A stretch of 64,000 nt of DNA. It comes from Caprimulgus europaeus. Lineage: Eukaryota; Chordata; Aves; Caprimulgiformes; Caprimulgidae. Shown here one piece after another: positions 47,401 to 59,383 of the stretch. Location: positions 11,539,686 to 11,603,685 of the forward strand of contig OU015534.1 in assembly GCA_907165065.1 (NCBI GenBank), read 5' to 3'. Position 1 is the stretch's first letter. Each line of letters begins with the position of its first letter. Made by a program: the position numbers and the translations under genes. The notes beneath the pieces were generated by a model. It was given only the letters and a program-made list of their open reading frames with translations. It did not search any database and was not told the DNA's origin.

Positions 47401-50060
47401 GGGGATGTTCCGGGTCTCTCTCTTATGTCTTCAGAGTGCTTGGGTAGTTGACCCTGTTGAGTAATGTCATCTCATTAGACAGAAACACTTGTCTATTGAG
47501 ATAAGGATGAGTTGTCTTCCATAAGGAGCAATAGGTTTGAAATCAGATCTCAGTTGGTCTTTCTCTTACACGTTCCATTGGTGTGATCCCCCGCCTCTGC
47601 TGAAATGCAGCAGGGATATATTTCAGTGGGCTAATTATAAATTCCCTCTGTCTTGCGTTAGCTGGATACAGCATGCCTGGTGGCATGAACCTCCCCTCCT
47701 TCATGTAGTGCTCCTCTCTTGCTGCAGGCAAAAGTAATTTCCCCAGCTTGGAAATGTGATTTAATTTGACCTTGTTCACACAGGTTCTGCATCTTTTACG
47801 TTCCCACCCCCCATGATAAAACAGGATCAGAGGAAATTGCTATGATTCACAGTGATGCTCTGCCTCAGCCTCCAATTCTTCTTGTTCCTTCCTCTCCCCC
47901 ATCCCCTGCTCTGCCCACCCACCACAGCTGTTTTTCTTATCGGGTACTTTGGACTGTTGGTAGAGGATGTAAGAGGGATATGAAGATGCAAAACTACATG
48001 CTTGTGTCACATCTTCACTGCCAGGGTAGGCAAACTGCTTGTCTTTCCTTATGAGGTGTTTCAGGAGTGAAAGAAAAAGAAATAGGGAGTGAGAGTGAAG
48101 AGGTAATATTAACAGAAACAAGGAGTACTCTAGTACTCCGTTTCTCAATTGTTTTTGTAGCAGAGCCTTCCTTGAGAGCATTGCCCGTGGTCCCTGCCTG
48201 ACTGGACCTTGTCCTTCAGCCCTCCACTGCCTGTCCCAAGGCTGACCTGCACCTTCCCACTGCTCCATGGCTCCTGCCCCCATCCTTGCCCTCCATACTG
48301 CTTGCTCTTCTTCCAACACTGCTGAGATGATGAGAATAAATTGTCTAACTTAAACACCTCAACCTTGAGCTTCCCAGTGGTCCCATTTACAGAAGCATCT
48401 GTGAAGATCCTTGTGCTCTCCTTGCACAAGTTCAGAAGATCTTGTTTGTGGGACTCCCTCCCCACTTTTTTGCATTTGATACTCAACAGTAAAACTTAAC
48501 ACTGAGGTTCCCCAGTGAAGACTGTCTCTTTAGCTGTGCCAGAGTAGTATTTATAATACAGTTGCTACTTTGCAGAATCCCAAAGCATACAAGATGCTTG
48601 GAGAGACATGCTCTGGCAGTGCTTCAGCTGTCTCCACCAGTAAGCTCAGGCATGGGAACAGCCATTTTACACCAGCTCACAAAAGCTGTAAGCCATGACA
48701 AGAAGTGCTGGCTATCTGCAGCAGTAAGCTGCAGAGCACTACGGAAGCGTGCTTACGGTATTTTCCCAGTAATGGGGATGGCATCAATTGTCAGCGACGC
48801 AGACAATCTGGCTGCACGTGTCATTCAGACTTGTTAATGCTCTGCTTCTCGTCTGCTGGCTTTCCCTTTTGTGCTGAACTGTTACAAGGGCCTTGGAAAA
48901 TCTGCTGGGTCCAATACCAAATTGTGTGGATCCTTTCCCTCCAAATGCAGAAGATTTTTGTCTAATTTTAGGTCTGTGGGACTGTTATTCTTTACAGCAA
49001 GTTTCTGAAGGGGCTGAGAAATGCTTGAGATCCCTTAAGCTATATTCGGTATTTCAATAGCTTTATCTATAGAAGGTCATACTTGCTCTTTCTGTCTCTA
49101 CTTCAGGAATTCACATCAAATGGAATACGGTCTAAACAGGTCATATCCAACACCAGCTTGTATTGAGGTAGCTTGGCCAGATGGGAAGGACCTCAAATGG
49201 TCTCTAAAGGACTGGTAGTTGCAAGTGTTGAGCTTTTTCACTGAGAACAGTGTGGGAAGGGTTAGGATGGAGGAGAAGGAGAAAATGTCTTCTCATCAGT
49301 ACTCTAAGAAGTTGGGGAAGATTTGCCAGAGCTGGAGACCACAGTGTATAAAGGACAAAGCACTTGCATTAAAGTTTTGCCCCAAATTTGTACAGACTCA
49401 GAAGGAGGAGGGGGCTTTTGGCCTGGGAAAGTTGGGTAGAGGTCCTCCAGACAGTACACTTTAAGGACAAAGGTTCAGTTCCAAGCATGGAGTAGGTTGT
49501 CTGCTTATTGACAGGCTGAGTGGTGAATTAGTCCAGAGACCCAAAGGATGGAGGGCTTTGCTTGCTCTCCATCAGCTTGACCCTTTCTCTGTCAAACCAA
49601 GCAAGATGCCTTGGTCCCTGGAGCCCCTAAACGATGGCTGGTACCTCTCACATGGAGACAAAGATCCACCTGGAGGAGCCTGGTCTGAAAACCCACCACC
49701 CTGGCTAGAAGGAGTGGCAGTAGGAGCTCATTCCCAGCAAAATGGATGTTTGCAGAGCGCAGTGCAAGACTACCTGTGACTCAGTGAGATCCAAGCGCTG
49801 CCCACTGGCGAGTAACGTTTTTGTGAGTAAGAGACTCGGATAAGCCATCCACAGTTTCTATTCATTTTCCACCACCCCCTCAGGCAGCTTCTGTAAGGCT
49901 GAGCAATTCGCTTGCTCTCTCTGGCTGCATATAAACTCATCTTCATTATAGCACATTTTGGCTTGCTTTCATCCCCACCTCTTCTGTGGTGAGGAGTTTG
50001 CCTCCATCCCTCATCTTCCAGCAGGCATGAGCATGCTGGTGCTCCCCTCCATCCTCTCAC
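44484..50060. other. Probable intergenic DNA, no gene seen
   Basis: Unique sequence of mixed composition. Open frames up to 172 codons (46750-47268, plus strand) show no domain and are probably chance. The segment around 45300-45420 (CTATGTAATAGCCCAATGC, GTGCTAATGATCCAGTG) has some conserved-element texture. Confidence 0.5.
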
Positions 50061-50069
50061 TGTCTCTTG

Positions 50070-50250
50070 TCTATTTAAACTGTAATGTTTTAGGAGCAGG
50101 GACATTAACCCTCGTCTGGATTAGCATCGCTCTAATGTAAATAATATTAGTTACATTATAGATGTTTCCGTAATTAGAGTTCCTATTTCTATAGGCATTT
50201 AAACACCTCGTCTCCTCATTTGACAGTTATGTTATTTGATTTGTGTTCTC
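50070..50250. promoter_or_regulatory. Conserved-element-like block with inverted homeodomain words
   Basis: The words TAATGTAA (50133-50140) and TTACATTA (50151-50158) form a perfect inverted repeat with a 10-base AT spacer. Nearby are GGATTAGCATCGC and CCGTAATTAGAG (a TAATTA core). The stretch is unique DNA lying between the two promoters and is a good enhancer candidate. Confidence 0.45.
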
Positions 50251-50629
50251 CTGATGCGAAGATCAGTACAAAAACCCTTTTATCTCTTCTGATGAACGGG
50301 TTTAGACTATGATTGGATTTGATTTTTTTTAGTACCGTGTGTGGGGAGGAGCCCACAGTACTAGGTGTGATTTGTGTAAGGTGGGATACTGCCATAGAAT
50401 TTGAATGGAGGTTAAATAACATGGCAAGAAGCAGGGTATTAATCAGTGCTTTTTTTCCAATGAGCATGAGGTGAAGACAAACCCTTTCAAAATCAGGTGG
50501 GAAAAAAAAAGCTGGCCTAGGTGGTGAAGCCTTCTGGGAAGAAAACTTGGCCTTCCTGTCCCCATTTGCCCGTCTTGTGAATGGGACACATCAGTATTTG
50601 CTGGCAATCTGAGGGAAGCCCACTCATGA

Positions 50630-50960
50630 AAAGGTTTAGCAGATATAATTTTATCAGAGAGGCTTGTCTTGGCAGATGGCTGTATGTTTTAAATTTAAAC
50701 AGAGAGGCATAAATAGTAGAAAAGAAAAGAGGGTAATAAGAAAATTATTAAACTGCCCAGTGCAAATCCTTGGGGAGCTTCTATTGCAATAACTGACCTC
50801 CCATATAGCTCCATTTATTTCATACACTGGCAGCTTTATAGGTGCTTGTACAGCTACAGACGAACACCAATTTGCCAGTGCAGTTTGTTTTGATAACTGT
50901 TGTTTTCAATAAATCTATATTAAAATCAAAGGGAAAATTAAATAGACCGAAGTCAGTGGC
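50630..50960. promoter_or_regulatory. Conserved-element-like block, intergenic
   Basis: Unique sequence contains GATATAATTTTATCAG, TTTTAAATTTAAAC, CCATTTATTTCATACACTGG and TTTTGATAACTGTTG. AT-rich palindromic words recur without simple-sequence character. Confidence 0.35.
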
Positions 50961-51464
50961 ACTAGAGATAAGGTAGCACATTACTACACTGACCTCTTCA
51001 GCTGGAGGAGCTGTGTCTACCGTCAGTGTGGCTCACAGGTGTGATGATTTTCAGTGGTCTCAGCTGTGCTTTTTGGCAGCAGCCAGCATAAGTGAGAATA
51101 TTGTGGGGGAAAGGAAATTTTGACATTTCAAAACTCATCTGCTGTAACAAAGTAGGAGGTCTGGGTGAGGATGCAGCATTTGCTCTTCCAGGCTCTTTCT
51201 CTTGGGTTTCAAAGGACACTTTGCAAGCACAGAGGCCAAGATCTCCAGCCTTTGGACCTCTCTGCACTGTCTCCCAGGACCCCTCAAGTGTTTCCATCCC
51301 TTTGTGACAATCCCCACATCTGGTACCTGCAGACTGAAAGCAGCAGGAGCCGCAGGAGCTGCAACTGGTCCCCAGGTAAAGGAAAACTAGGATGTCTGTG
51401 TCTAAGGCTTATGTGGACATGGCATGTCCTCCTTCTCCTTCCCCTGGCAGACTAGGTGTCTCTG

Positions 51465-51700
51465 ATGGCAGAAGGGGAAGTCCTGATGGAAGAAAGGGAG
51501 GAGGGAAGAGAGAATAGAAACCTCAGGAAGAGGGCTGAGAAGGAAGGAAAGAAGAAAGAAAGGAAGGAAGGAACGAGATGGGGGAAATGATGGGAGGAAG
51601 AGAGAGGCTGGAAAAGGAAAGAGGGTCTCCAAACACTGGAGAGAAAAGACAAAGAGGCAGAAAATAGAATGAACAGAAGGGGAGATGATAGGGAAATCAA
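51465..51700 (+). repeat. Long purine-rich tract with GGAA/GAAA runs
   Basis: The plus strand is overwhelmingly A and G for more than 200 bases, with a (GGAA/GAAA) core around 51540-51573. Open frames here are low-complexity artefacts (Ser/Leu/Phe/Pro on the minus strand). Confidence 0.85.
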
Positions 51701-51719
51701 AACAGTGTAGACAGAAGGT

Positions 51720-54700
51720 ATGTGAGAGCAAGGGAAAGCTCTTGCTCTCAGACCCTTACACTAGGGAGTAACTCCTGACAGCAGGGAGTAACATCTCATA
51801 CCCATCCCTCCTGGTGAATTTATCTGCCCTTTGGAGATGCATGTTTCTGGAGAGAGAGGTGAAACCTTAAGTTTTATGAAAAGGGCTGCTTTGGCCAGGA
51901 ATTTAGGAAATACTCTAAAGACCTGGCCTCTGGACACTTGGAGCAGCAGTGGCTAGCGCTAGTCAGGTAATTATTTAGTTTCTATGGGGCAGTTTAGAGG
52001 ATATTTGGATCCAGGAAGTTTTGCATAATGCTGATCATCACGGCTGAGACCAAACAAATAATCAACATATGAGATTTGTTTTTATGTTCATGGTACAGCA
52101 GGCCAATTTTTTTCCAGCAGACCAGTTTTTTACCAGAAAACACTGATTGGAGGAACTGGAAACTCCTCCTAGGATCTCTCAACATTATTCAAGGTTTTGC
52201 TGAGCAATTAGCTAAAATGTTCATATGTTTTTTTTTCTCACCTCCTTCTGACAGCATTGTCTTACTCCTGCGTTATACATTCATACCCCTTTTGGTCCAA
52301 GCAGTTGGCCAAAAACACGGTGTCTCCTGAGCTGAGGGGGGGCCAGGCACTCCCTGGGTACCGTATTTTTCCTTTGTGAAGTTTTGTTTCCCTGCCCACA
52401 GCAAGAATCAAACCACCAGTGGTGATGGGCTTGTGCCAGGCCATTTTCCTGCCAGTCAGCAGCCCGAGAGCTAGCTCAGGCTCCCTGTCCCTGTTTGGAT
52501 CGTGCTGGGTGCTTCTCTTCTTGCCGGCTGCTCTTGTCTCTTACGTCTGTCTTTTAAAAGCACATTGAAAAATAGCAGTCAAAAAGCCATTGTCCCTCCG
52601 GCTCTGGGCAGGGATCTCTGTCATTCCTGATATTTAGTTTCATGAAGAAACTTAGCTTGTTTAATAGGGATCTTAAAAAAGGGTGGAGATTATGCCTGTC
52701 GATGTAATATACGATATAAGGAAATGTAACAGCATGGTGTAATGGATGGCTTGGACTTCTAGAATTATATAATAATAATTTTAAAAAATGTCAAAGTGGT
52801 AAAGTGAAAAGAAATACACTATTTTTATTTGGAAATATGTCATTAAATGAAAAAAATCAGAGAGCTAAACTTTTTGTCCCAGCTCAGGTCAAAAATCATA
52901 TTTTTTGAAACCTCAGAATTTCCCAAGGGACACAAATTCCTTTATTATTATTTTTGGCCAGCTGTCTTCCATATGACTGCCCATGAAAAGTATTTTATCT
53001 CGAGTTAAAATCCCACACATAAAAATGTCTCTTTACCTTCCAGCAGGTGTGCTTGTCCTATGGGAAGATTTGCTTTATCAGCAATTTGTTTCTCCAGGAG
53101 AAACGCTTAATTTTAGATGTTTTTTCCATTTACACTTAGAGTTCAAGACACTTGAGCAGCGGCTCAGTATTGGGTGGCCTGTGCAGGCGTCAGAACCCTT
53201 CCTTTATACACTGCAACCCTATTAGCTAAAATACTGGCAAAGAGATTTTGGTGAAGTGGGTTTTTTTAATGTCCCATTAAAAATGTTTAAAATGTTTTAA
53301 AATGTCCCATTTCACTGCTGTTGATGCCCTCACTTTGAAATACAGCTTTCCCATGACGACATAGCTGTAAAACGCATTCAACTTTTTATTTTTAAAATTT
53401 TTTTTTACTAGTTAGCTGTGGAGTTTTGCTATAGCCATTAAAATATAAAGAATAAACTGCACCCAACTGTACAGTATTTTGTTACCAGCATTTATAGTGA
53501 CAATATAAACTGTGAGGGTTAAGCCTGAATTTTTTTGTGGTTGGCATTGGAATATCAAGATTAAGTATACAGTGTGAGCACAAGGGTTTTATGACATGCA
53601 ATAATGTTAGAAAGGTTATATTTCTTTAGCAAATGGACATCACTGTTTGTCATTCTTTCTTTGTACTTCTTGGGTCGGACTTTTAGGGTGAGAGTTGGAA
53701 AAGGCATGGTAGATGATGCAGTACAGCCCCTTAAACCGGAATTGAATTGGCACCAATGGGATATTTTATGGTGCTGCAAGTGGCTGGTTTCATGGTTCCC
53801 ACCGCTCCTCTCGGAAGGTGATCCCACAATTTAATGCATCATAGCCTCAGGAAATTTCTCCCAATGTTCAGCCTATGTTTTCCTTCAGTCAAACGTCTTG
53901 TGGAAATGCTCTGGTGAGTGGTCATTTTATTTTGTGCTTCAGTGCTGACGCCTTCCTGTTGCACATGGGAATGTATGTGCTGATCCCACAAACAAAAAGG
54001 GGGTAAAGGGCAAAAACTGGATTCACTGGGCCCTTTTCACTATCCCTCCCTGCCCAAAGCCACCCACCCAGGTGTGCTCCTGCTTTCTGAAGCACGTACA
54101 TTGGTGGCAGTTTCACCTCCAGCGCCAAGCACCACGTGCCTGTGGCGGTTGCACAGGACTCACGCAGAGGGGAACCGCAGTGGTGTGCGGCCCAAACTAC
54201 ACAGCTCTGTGTGTTTGCTTTGCATTTCTTTGCATCCTCTTGTGCTCTTGAATAACAGGGGGGTTTTTTTGGAGACATCTGGCCAGCTTTGTACAGCACC
54301 TTACGCATTCAATGTGAGGTCCAGTAGGAACCATTGTGTCCCAGCCAGCAAAGCACAGGCTAGAGAAATGGAATGCTCCATCATCAAACCCTGGAGCTTT
54401 TCCCAAATCCAGGCTCCAGCAGATCTTCTACAGAGGCATCCCATCCTGATTTGAAATGTCCAAAACTGTTCCTCTGTAAATAGAGCCCAGTCAATAGCCA
54501 CTTTCTGATGTCCTTCTCTGTTTTTCTAGTGCACTTCATTTCCTAGCCTGCCAAAGGCTGTCCCTCTCACCTCTGTTTTAACTGGAAAAGGATTTCCACC
54601 CCATGGCCCTGATTCCGGCTGAATTAATGGTTTTTGAACTGAATCAGCACATTTGAAGTTAAAACAGATCCCCACTGAGTCTGTACATTTTTATTACTGT

Positions 54701-55540
54701 GCAAGGAGTGCTTAGGAAAATAAAAGGAACAAGAAAGCCCTGAGAGTGGACCACCCTGTTGAGGGGGGAAATTTAGAAATCAAGCATGTTTATATGAGTG
54801 ATATTTATAGGGTCAAGTGACAAATATTGTACGAGGCCTTGAAGCTCAGGTCAGGAATACCATGTACCAGCCTGGGTGCTCGTGCTCAAGAAAATTTAAT
54901 TGAAACTGGAGCAGGTGCAGAAGAGGTCTGCTGAGATGGTGTGGGAAATGGAAAGCCAAGGCAGTGAGGAGGCACGAGAATAAAACGGTTTGTTTAGCCC
55001 AGCAAAATAAAGATGACAAAGATGACTGGGATCTGAGAGCTGCCTATAAATACACCAAGGGAAGAAAAAAACCCACAAGTTAAAGCAAAGGATTGTTTAG
55101 CCAGAGCAAATTAGTGTAAACTAGCTATGAATACAATTTATCCAGGCATTAGAGGAAGTTTCCCATCTATCAGGCAGTGAGGACCTGAAGAAGCCTTCTA
55201 CTTGGGTTAGCATGGGCAAGTAGACAAACATATTTGAAGATGGAGGTTGAAAAATTTACTGGGCTGATGTATGGGAAATTATATGACAAGATGGAAGGGA
55301 ATGGCTCGGTATCCCTGGGACTCCTTTCCTGGCCTATACTCCTACATGTGGATTGCTTTTAGGATCCAAAAGCCTCTTTTGCCTTTCCTTTGCTAAGGAC
55401 ATCAGCACCTTTAAAATCTCCTGTCATTGTCACCCAAGAGCCCTGTGCTGCATTTGCCAACCTCCTGGCCCCACAGAGCTGCTGTTGCTGCTGCTCCCAA
55501 ATTCATCAAGGGGGTCACTGTCAAACAATGAGACACACTT
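51720..55540. other. Probable intergenic DNA, no gene seen
   Basis: Partly AT-rich unique sequence, especially 52640-52960 and 53230-53560. One probable LINE relic lies at 53815-53910. No exon or RNA gene recognised. Confidence 0.5.
53815..53910 (-). mobile_element. Old CR1/L3-like LINE relic
   Basis: CAGGAAATTTCTCCCAATG followed by TTCAGCCTATGTTTTCCTTC matches the layout of the CR1/L3 antisense motif (stretch ending TTTCTTCCTAATGTCCAACC). It is diverged and short, so it is much older than the two CR1 copies in the RNF220 intron. Confidence 0.45.
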
Positions 55541-55549
55541 GCTCCCACG

Positions 55550-55860
55550 GGGGTTGAACGAGCTGCTTTCTTTCAAAACACCCTTTAATTGACAGCTAGG
55601 AATAGCTTTCCATGATGACAAGCTGTCATTAATATCATTCAGCAGAATGATACCCTGGTGATAGTATCTGTGTTTGGAGGAAAAGGGAGAGAGAAATCCT
55701 CTGCAAACAAATGTTTCAACAGAATACATGAACTGAGCTGTGGTTTCAAGAATGACAACGTGAATATAGAAATGTACATTGTGAATATTAGTATTCCCTT
55801 AAATATGTGTTCACATTGGTTAATGAGTCCCACCGGTGGCATTAGTAACTGAAGGATTTG
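55550..55860. promoter_or_regulatory. Conserved-element-like block with inverted TALE/homeodomain motifs
   Basis: TTTAATTGACAGCT (55584-55597) and AGCTGTCATTAATA (55621-55634) form an imperfect inverted repeat in which each arm joins a TGACAG (MEIS/TGIF-type) core to a TTAAT word. Further right are AATATGTGTTCACATTGG and GGTTAATGAG. The DNA is unique. Confidence 0.45.
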
Positions 55861-55869
55861 GGTTGGCAC

Positions 55870-58800
55870 GTTATTAACTTGTTAAGTAGAAAACAGTGAT
55901 ACAAGACTACTCGTCATGTGTATTATAAGACATTTAAAAGTTGCATTCAGTGTAAGTGGCTGAACAGAACTAAAGGAGTTGCCTTTAAAATGAGGTGATG
56001 TTTCTTTGGGCTGTGATCATATAAAAACCCAGTGCTGTTAGAGGAGCTGTGCTCTGCTGGCCCTTGGGAAGGAGGCACCAGGAGCAGGGCTGGGGAGGCA
56101 GTCGGTGGGACCCTCCCTTCTCCTCCCTGCTGAGCCAGCAGCAGGCACCGACCTGATACTTCATCTTCGGTTAGGATGGGCTCAGCCCTTTACTCACACG
56201 GAGGATCCCCTGGAGCTGCCATGCAGGGGGTGTGTGGGGGGGTTAGTCTGTATTTTCTGCCTTACCTTGCCCCACCGGTTTGCTGCTTTCTCGTAAAGCC
56301 CCGTCCATCCACAGCCCAGAGGTGGCTGCACATCTGTGCTGACTGAAATGATGCTTTGTTAAGAAACTGTTGGGGTTTTAAAACAAATAAAACTTACAGG
56401 TAACTGTAGACCAGGCTGCTGCATCTGCTGGCAGCAGCACAGAGGATCTAGCCATGAGAGATGGGAGCAGAGCTGGAAGCTTCGAGCTGCCCTTTCCACC
56501 CAGTGTTTGCAGATAGTTCTTCATGTAAATCAGGACAGCTCAGACACCAGCCCAGCATGGACCCTCTTTCCTCTGGCTGCTTCTAGCCATCCCAAAATCT
56601 CCAAAGTAGGACAAGCAATTAAGACACCAGAGCTGCTCCTGAAACGCACTCACTTGCTCTCGGGCTGACAGAGGGCTGATTCCGTCCATCCTGAGGCAAA
56701 GGGGTAGTGAGACTGGCATGGGCTGTGCTACCAGGAATACAGAAGGTGACCCTGATCAGCAACTATCAGCCCTTTCATCCACTTTTCCCCATCTGTGTGA
56801 CCCAGTTTCTGACCACTGCTTGCCCAGGGCCCATGGCACTTGTCCACCTTTGCCTTTCACAGCTCTGCCACTGACTGAGTCCCTTGGGGAGGGGAGCTGT
56901 TCCCAGGGGCTACAGGGGCCACGTGCATTGATGGGGAGGCCACAAGATAACTATTGATCACCCTCATTATTTTTCCAGAACCCTGGAGTGTGCCAAATTA
57001 ATCTGTAGGTGACATTTTCAGTGGCCTTCAGTGTTCATTTGAGATATGCACTCACATAAGACAGGCTCAGATAAAAACACTACAGAAACAGCAGTAATAT
57101 TTAATAAAACATGGATCTCCTCAAACTAGTTTGGGTGCCTTCTCCAGCAGCTGATAGCTGTTCCAGAAAAAAGGGACCTCTTTTGAAAGTACAGTTGCTG
57201 AAGGCAATCACATTGCTGTCCTGCCGTGTATGGATTTCACGAGGGTCACTGATGATGGCAGAAGCCAGGATGTGTTCTCTGGTTATTGCAGATGCTCAGC
57301 TGGGAAAAGGGGTTCCCCCCAAAAAAATGAGCAGGAGGAAATCACCTGCCTGCTGTGCTGTCTGACAAAAACCTGGGAAACAACAGCAGGCTTGGCTGAT
57401 GAAAAAAGGGCATGCACACATCTATAAGCCATTCATTGTTTGTCTAGACTGAGAAAAAAAATATTTTTTTACTGCTAGATACAGAGGTCAGCAGTGAAAA
57501 GGCCTCCTCTCTCATCCTCCTAGAAACACAGGCAGGCTAGGAGCCCTAAATTTCAAACTTTGGGGTTGCAGTGTCCTTTCAAGCACATCTCAGCCAGTTT
57601 CCATCCCTGATAAGGAGGGGCAGGAACAGATTGCTCAAGGATGGCGCAAAAGCCCTCAATTCACTCTCCTGGGCTCCTGGCAAACCATACATCAGTCACC
57701 AAAGGCTTGACAAATCACAGCGACACAGCTAAGCTTGGAAGTAAAACTTCACATCATCCTTGCTTATGTGGGTGGGAGGCTGAGAGATGCCAAATCTAAG
57801 AGGGCTTGAAGGAACTCTTTTTATTGTTGAATGGTTTGCTGTTGGTATTTTTATAGTTCTGACATGGTACTTTCATGATTCAGGCCTCCCAGGTTCAAGG
57901 CTGCATACAATCAGAGCAGAAAGATAAATTCAGCCTGAAGAGTTGTCAATACAATGAAAGGCAGGAGCACCAGGCAGGACCGGCCAGGCAGGCAGGGAAG
58001 CGCGAGCAGCCCTCCTCGCATAGCGCGGCAGCCAGTGATCTCTGCGCCCTGGTGCGTATCTTTGTCCGATATTCTCAGGCACAGAGCCAGAGAAAGGCTT
58101 ATGGGATGATTTGAAGAGGACAGCAAGGTGACAGAGAGGTAGGGCTGCTCCTGCCTGCAGGCAGAGGATGGTGAGGTGGCCTCTGGGATCCCTTGCAGTC
58201 CTGTTTGCTGCGAGTCAGTGACTCTGAGTTTGCTCTTCACAGGCATGTGGAGTAACAGGGACACAGCAAAGGAGCTGCTGGCTTGAAATGTGGGGGCGTG
58301 AGTTACTGTGGGGGGCAAGGAAGGAAGCAAAGCGGGGAATGGCCCAGCTAGGACATTGTCATTGTGGCTGCGCTTTCCAAGGGTTACAGACGGGGCAGCA
58401 GGCTAAAGATCTGGCATTGCCGCAGGTGTGTCCTGGCTGAGGGTGCCAGCCATGTGCATGAGGAGGAGATGCCACAGCCTCGGGGTGTCTAGTGAAGACT
58501 GAGCAAGGTCTAGGCACAGGTTTAGGATGAGAGAGCTGCATGAACACAGAACTGGAAGCCAGTGACTGATGTCCAAGGGAAGGGGAGGAAGGACAGCCCC
58601 AAGCTTGCTGAGAGACCTGATTTTGACTTAATCGAGATCCAATGGCAGAAGAAAAGACTGGCCGACGCTGTGGTTGCTCGTGCAGCCCTACCCCTGTGCT
58701 GTTATGACCAACAGAGTCACCAGAGCCCTCAGCATTGACTTGGTGCAGAACCAAGTGAAGCGGCTGGGCATGGCAGCAGTGGGGTGAGGGGAGACCCCGC

Positions 58801-58880
58801 GGAGGGGTCCCAATGACAGCTGCACCGGCAGGCAGTGCCACCCAGCACGGGGGACGTGGTGTCTCTGCCCCGCTGCCAAT
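55870..58880. other. Probable intergenic DNA left of the second CpG island
   Basis: Unique sequence, becoming GC-richer to the right. A minus-strand open frame of 160 codons (58359-58841) has no recognisable domain. No transposon identified. Confidence 0.5.
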
Positions 58881-59223
58881 GTGACTGCCACGCGTGCGTG
58901 GAGTTACTGTTAGAGAAGAGGCTGGGTGTGCTGAGCGCCGGAGTGCCTGGGGCCGGGGCTGAGCACAGAGGCCTCAGGGGTCAGAGGAGGTGGCACTGGG
59001 CGACACGATGGGGTGGCCCCTGGGAACACGCGGACGGGTAGGGGGTGGCCCCGGGGAACACGAGGCGATGAGCCGGGGGGGAGCAGAGAGGAGGCCGATG
59101 GGCGCGCAGCGGGGTGGCCATCGCGGGCCGGCGCATGGGCACCCGGCGGGGCCGGCGCGGCGGCGGCGTCGAGGCGCGGGCAGTCGGCGGGGCAGGGCGG
59201 GGGAGGCGGTGCGGCGGCGGTGA

Positions 59224-59242
59224 ACTACAAACCCCAGCGTGC
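59224..59242 (+). promoter_or_regulatory. ZNF143/Staf binding site
   Basis: ACTACAAACCCCAGCGTGC matches the long ZNF143 site ACTACAATTCCCAGAATGC at 15 of 19 positions, including ACTACAA, CCCAG and TGC. This element is typical of CpG-island promoters close to the start site. Confidence 0.8.
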
Positions 59243-59264
59243 CCCGCGCCGCGGCCCGCGGCGG

Positions 59265-59274
59265 GCGCCTGCGC
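59265..59274. promoter_or_regulatory. NRF1-like site
   Basis: GCGCCTGCGC is one base from the NRF1 core GCGCATGCGC and lies 23 bases after the ZNF143-like site. Such pairs are common at housekeeping promoters. Confidence 0.5.
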
Positions 59275-59289
59275 GAGGGGGCGCGGCGG

Positions 59290-59383
59290 GGAGGAAGCCC
59301 CGCCCCCGGCGGCGGCAGGCGGCGCTGCGGTTGGCCGGCGGCGCTGCCGCTCAGAGCGGGGTCGGGGGTCAGAGTGCGCGGAG
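59290..59383 (+). other. Candidate exon 1 of the rightward gene (start approximate)
   Basis: The exon would end at GCGCGGAG|GTGAGTGGCG, a strong donor at 59384-59389. No ATG occurs between about 59290 and the donor, so the exon would be untranslated. If transcription starts further left, ATGs at 59070 or 59144 would be included. Assignment to ERI3 rests on gene order only. Confidence 0.5.

Noticed and set aside
51402..51731. Ser/Phe/Leu/Pro-rich minus-strand open frame
   Set aside because: It is the complement of the purine tract, not a gene.
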